Of a stretch of DNA of 64,000 bases, positions 62,389 to 64,000 are shown piece by piece. Made by a program: the position numbers and the translations under genes. The notes under the pieces are model-generated. The model saw only the letters and a list, made by a program, of their open reading frames with translations, ran no database searches and was not told the DNA's origin. Where the stretch lies: positions 1 to 64,000 of the forward strand of contig JAPWUB010000002.1 in the NCBI GenBank assembly GCA_028275745.1, read 5' to 3'. This DNA is from Desulfurococcales archaeon. Lineage in GTDB: Archaea; Thermoproteota; Thermoprotei_A; Sulfolobales; Ignisphaeraceae. Positions within the stretch are counted from its first letter, which is position 1. The number at the start of each line of letters is the position of its first letter.

Positions 62389-64000
62389 TTAGCTAGCTAG
62401 CTTCCTTCCTAGCTGTATCGCTGCGTAAATTGATCCTACAGCAGCTATCAATGCTAGTATCAATGCAATTATTACGTAGGTCTGTAGCGTTGATGTGGCA
62501 CTATCAATCTTACTGCTTATTGCACTAGCTGCAGTGTCAACCTTACTTGTTACACCATCAACCTTACCACTTACAGTATCAATCTTGCTACTTAATGTGC
62601 TTGTAGCGCTGTCTACCTTTGATGATAAGTCACTCACTTTCCCTGCAAGAGCGTTGACATCATCTTTTGTTGCAACCTTACCACTTAGGTCACTTATCTT
62701 GTTAGCTACGTCAGATACTGATGAAGCTATGCTGTCAAGCTTTGATGATAGTGCACCAACATTGCTATTAATTGTGTTTGCTGCGTTACTAATTGTTGTT
62801 ACTGCACTCTTCAAATCAGATATTGCACTGCTTAAGCTGCTCAGCGTGTTCTTCACATCGTTTACTGCACTGTTTACTGCATCAACCTTGGTAGCTACAT
62901 TATCGACTTTACTGCTTACGCCATTCACTGCATTGCTTATACTGTCGATCTTGCTAGATAGTGTATCGATCTTGCTTGACACAGCACTTACGCTACTTGC
63001 AACACTGTTGAGTGTGCTACTAATACTCTTTAGTGTGTCGCTTATGCCACTAAGTTGCGATGTTACTGCTTGCTGTAGTGAAGCTATGCTGTTCTTAATA
63101 TCGTTTGTAGCTGTATCTATCTTGCCGGCTAGTACTGCTATAGCATTGCTTAGGTCATCCTTTGTTGTTAGGATGCTCACGTTGTTTACTACGAACACGT
63201 AGCCAGACATTGTCTGCCCTACTTGTGCTGCTGTTCCAGGCTTTGCATACGCTAGGCTAATTGCATATGCTCCAGGCTCTAGAGCAGGTATGAATAGCCC
63301 TAGCTTCGGTGTGAATGGACTTACTAGCACACCGTTGCTATCAGCAGTCCACTTCTGCACCTGCATGTTGAGTGTGTACGCAGCGTCAGTATCGTTTATC
63401 AGCATAGATAGTATTGTTGTGCCTGGTGTAAAGCCTGTTCCAATAACCCTTACAAACCCTGGACCCACTAGCACTGGTGCTACGTCCTTCTCAAGGTCTA
63501 GTAGCATTATCTTTGGATAGACGTATGGTACCGTGTTTGGCACTATCGTTGTGTAGTTGTAGAAGTCTGTAACTATTATCGTTCCGCTAACACTACCCAC
63601 AACAGTTATGTTGTAGTTGCCTTCTGGTACTGTTGGCACTACAAACTCTATTGTCACTGTTGAGGTGTTGGCTGTAACTGTCTTAACCTGTATTGTTCCG
63701 AAGTATACTGTTAGCATTTCACCTGGTGATACACCTGTTACTACAATCCTTACTATGTCGCCTAGATAGTCGCACATACCGCCATAGGTTACTACCTTAG
63801 CGCAGTAGCTCACACCCTTTACTCCTAGGCTTGTATCGCATGGGCATACAACTATTCTCTGGTTGTTGTAGCCTGCACTAACCTTTGGCTCTACCTTTGC
63901 TGGTGGTTTGAATGGTGGTGGATATACCATGGTCCAGTAAGCCTTAGCTCCAACAATTATAGCTTCGCTGTATTCATAGCCCCACTTATCAATGCCCCAT
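62389..64000 (-). CDS. surface (S-layer/stalk-like) protein, C-terminal part; N-terminal part outside window
   Basis: The track starts this at an ATG at 63930, but the same frame continues open to the window edge (IDKWGYEYSEAIIVGAKAYW precedes it), so it is 5'-truncated. Visible parts: beta-rich domains with IPT/Ig-like repeats (residues about 40-250 of the track ORF). A long Ser/Ala/Asp-rich coiled coil of about 230 residues (repeats like SSKIDSISNAVNGVSSKVD) follows, with a C-terminal membrane helix (TYVIIALILALIAAVGSIYAAIQLG). This resembles S-layer anchors such as SlaB, or stalk proteins such as tetrabrachion. Several N-X-S/T sequons could be AglB targets. Confidence 0.85.
   Translation of the reverse strand, partial: WGIDKWGYEYSEAIIVGAKAYWTMVYPPPFKPPAKVEPKVSAGYNNQRIVVCPCDTSLGVKGVSYCAKVVTYGGMCDYLGDIVRIVVTGVSPGEMLTVYFGTIQVKTVTANTSTVTIEFVVPTVPEGNYNITVVGSVSGTIIVTDFYNYTTIVPNTVPYVYPKIMLLDLEKDVAPVLVGPGFVRVIGTGFTPGTTILSMLINDTDAAYTLNMQVQKWTADSNGVLVSPFTPKLGLFIPALEPGAYAISLAYAKPGTAAQVGQTMSGYVFVVNNVSILTTKDDLSNAIAVLAGKIDTATNDIKNSIASLQQAVTSQLSGISDTLKSISSTLNSVASSVSAVSSKIDTLSSKIDSISNAVNGVSSKVDNVATKVDAVNSAVNDVKNTLSSLSSAISDLKSAVTTISNAANTINSNVGALSSKLDSIASSVSDVANKISDLSGKVATKDDVNALAGKVSDLSSKVDSATSTLSSKIDTVSGKVDGVTSKVDTAASAISSKIDSATSTLQTYVIIALILALIAAVGSIYAAIQLGRKLAS

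Noticed and set aside
62500-63150. Repeated DNA that might suggest a CRISPR or tandem-repeat array
   Set aside because: The repeats follow coiled-coil heptads in an intact reading frame and lack constant repeat and spacer structure.
62495-63202. 235-aa plus-strand ORF rich in Leu/Ser/Thr that looks membrane-like
   Set aside because: It is the antisense shadow of the coiled-coil repeats of the surface protein.

Overview
The window is about 64 kb of chromosomal DNA from a hyperthermophilic crenarchaeon (Thermoproteota), most likely Desulfurococcales-like. The evidence is the gene set: RNA polymerase subunit Rpo8/RpoG, ribosomal proteins L13e, S17e and L40e, a Sm3-type Lsm protein, archaeal TFE and MBF1, thermosome, topoisomerase VI, Hjc, PAN with proteasome beta, both archaeal lipid-backbone enzymes (glycerol-1-phosphate dehydrogenase and GGGP synthase), AglB, aCPSF1, and intron-containing tRNAs. 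The DNA is AT-rich, genes are packed with short overlaps, and GTG/TTG starts are common. A genus such as Ignisphaera is only a guess.

Layout. 1-5.5 kb: ABCE1 (cut by the window edge), a tiny Glu/Trp-only ORF, KEOPS Cgi121, a MoaD-like protein, S17e, thermosome and a HerA-like ATPase. 5.6-10.8 kb: archaeosine TGT with its C2/PUA part encoded separately, Sm3, Rpo8, PAC2 and PAN. 10.9-17.2 kb: a plus-strand operon of MBF1, HflX, Trm56, TFE, a C5-cytosine methyltransferase, a SPOUT protein and a radical SAM protein. 17.3-24.2 kb: tRNA-Leu, AglB, ZPR1-like, Hsp20, then a little-known group of a thioredoxin-like protein, a flavoprotein and an 8-Cys micro-protein. 24.3-32.5 kb: a C/D box guide RNA, DUF211, a TtuA/Ncs6-like thiolase, L13e-Hjc-PIN ATPase, a SpeD-like decarboxylase, adenosine-specific kinase and an operon of three unknown genes. 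32.5-44.6 kb: ArgF, FEN1, aEF1-beta, Pth2, an aberrant Pus7, AspS, a second C/D guide RNA candidate, HD hydrolase, DphB, L40e and five tRNA genes, two with introns. 44.7-53.4 kb: Topo VI A/B, deoxyhypusine synthase, HisS, a probable tRNA-splicing endonuclease subunit, MtnA, GGGPS, Sec61-beta and RNase P RNA. 53.7-64 kb: TiaS, a stand-alone RAM protein, Tsr3, tRNA-Val, a DUF357-nucleotidyltransferase fusion, aCPSF1, proteasome beta, G1P dehydrogenase, FKBP, a CYTH protein and the C-terminal part of a stalk-like surface protein.

Functional theme. RNA processing and modification are unusually dense: Cgi121 (t6A), TgtA plus PUA (archaeosine), Trm56, SPOUT, TtuA-like, Pus7, TiaS, Tsr3, RNase P, C/D guide RNAs and tRNA introns. 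TiaS needs agmatine, which a SpeD-family arginine decarboxylase could supply. PAN, proteasome beta and PAC2 form a proteolysis theme. No IS element, CRISPR array, prophage or replication origin was recognised. The most unusual items are the Glu/Trp micro-ORF, the CX3C micro-proteins, the Pus7 catalytic-site substitution, the orphan C5 methyltransferase overlapping tfe, the two C/D RNAs, and 20-bp palindromes sitting on TATA elements.
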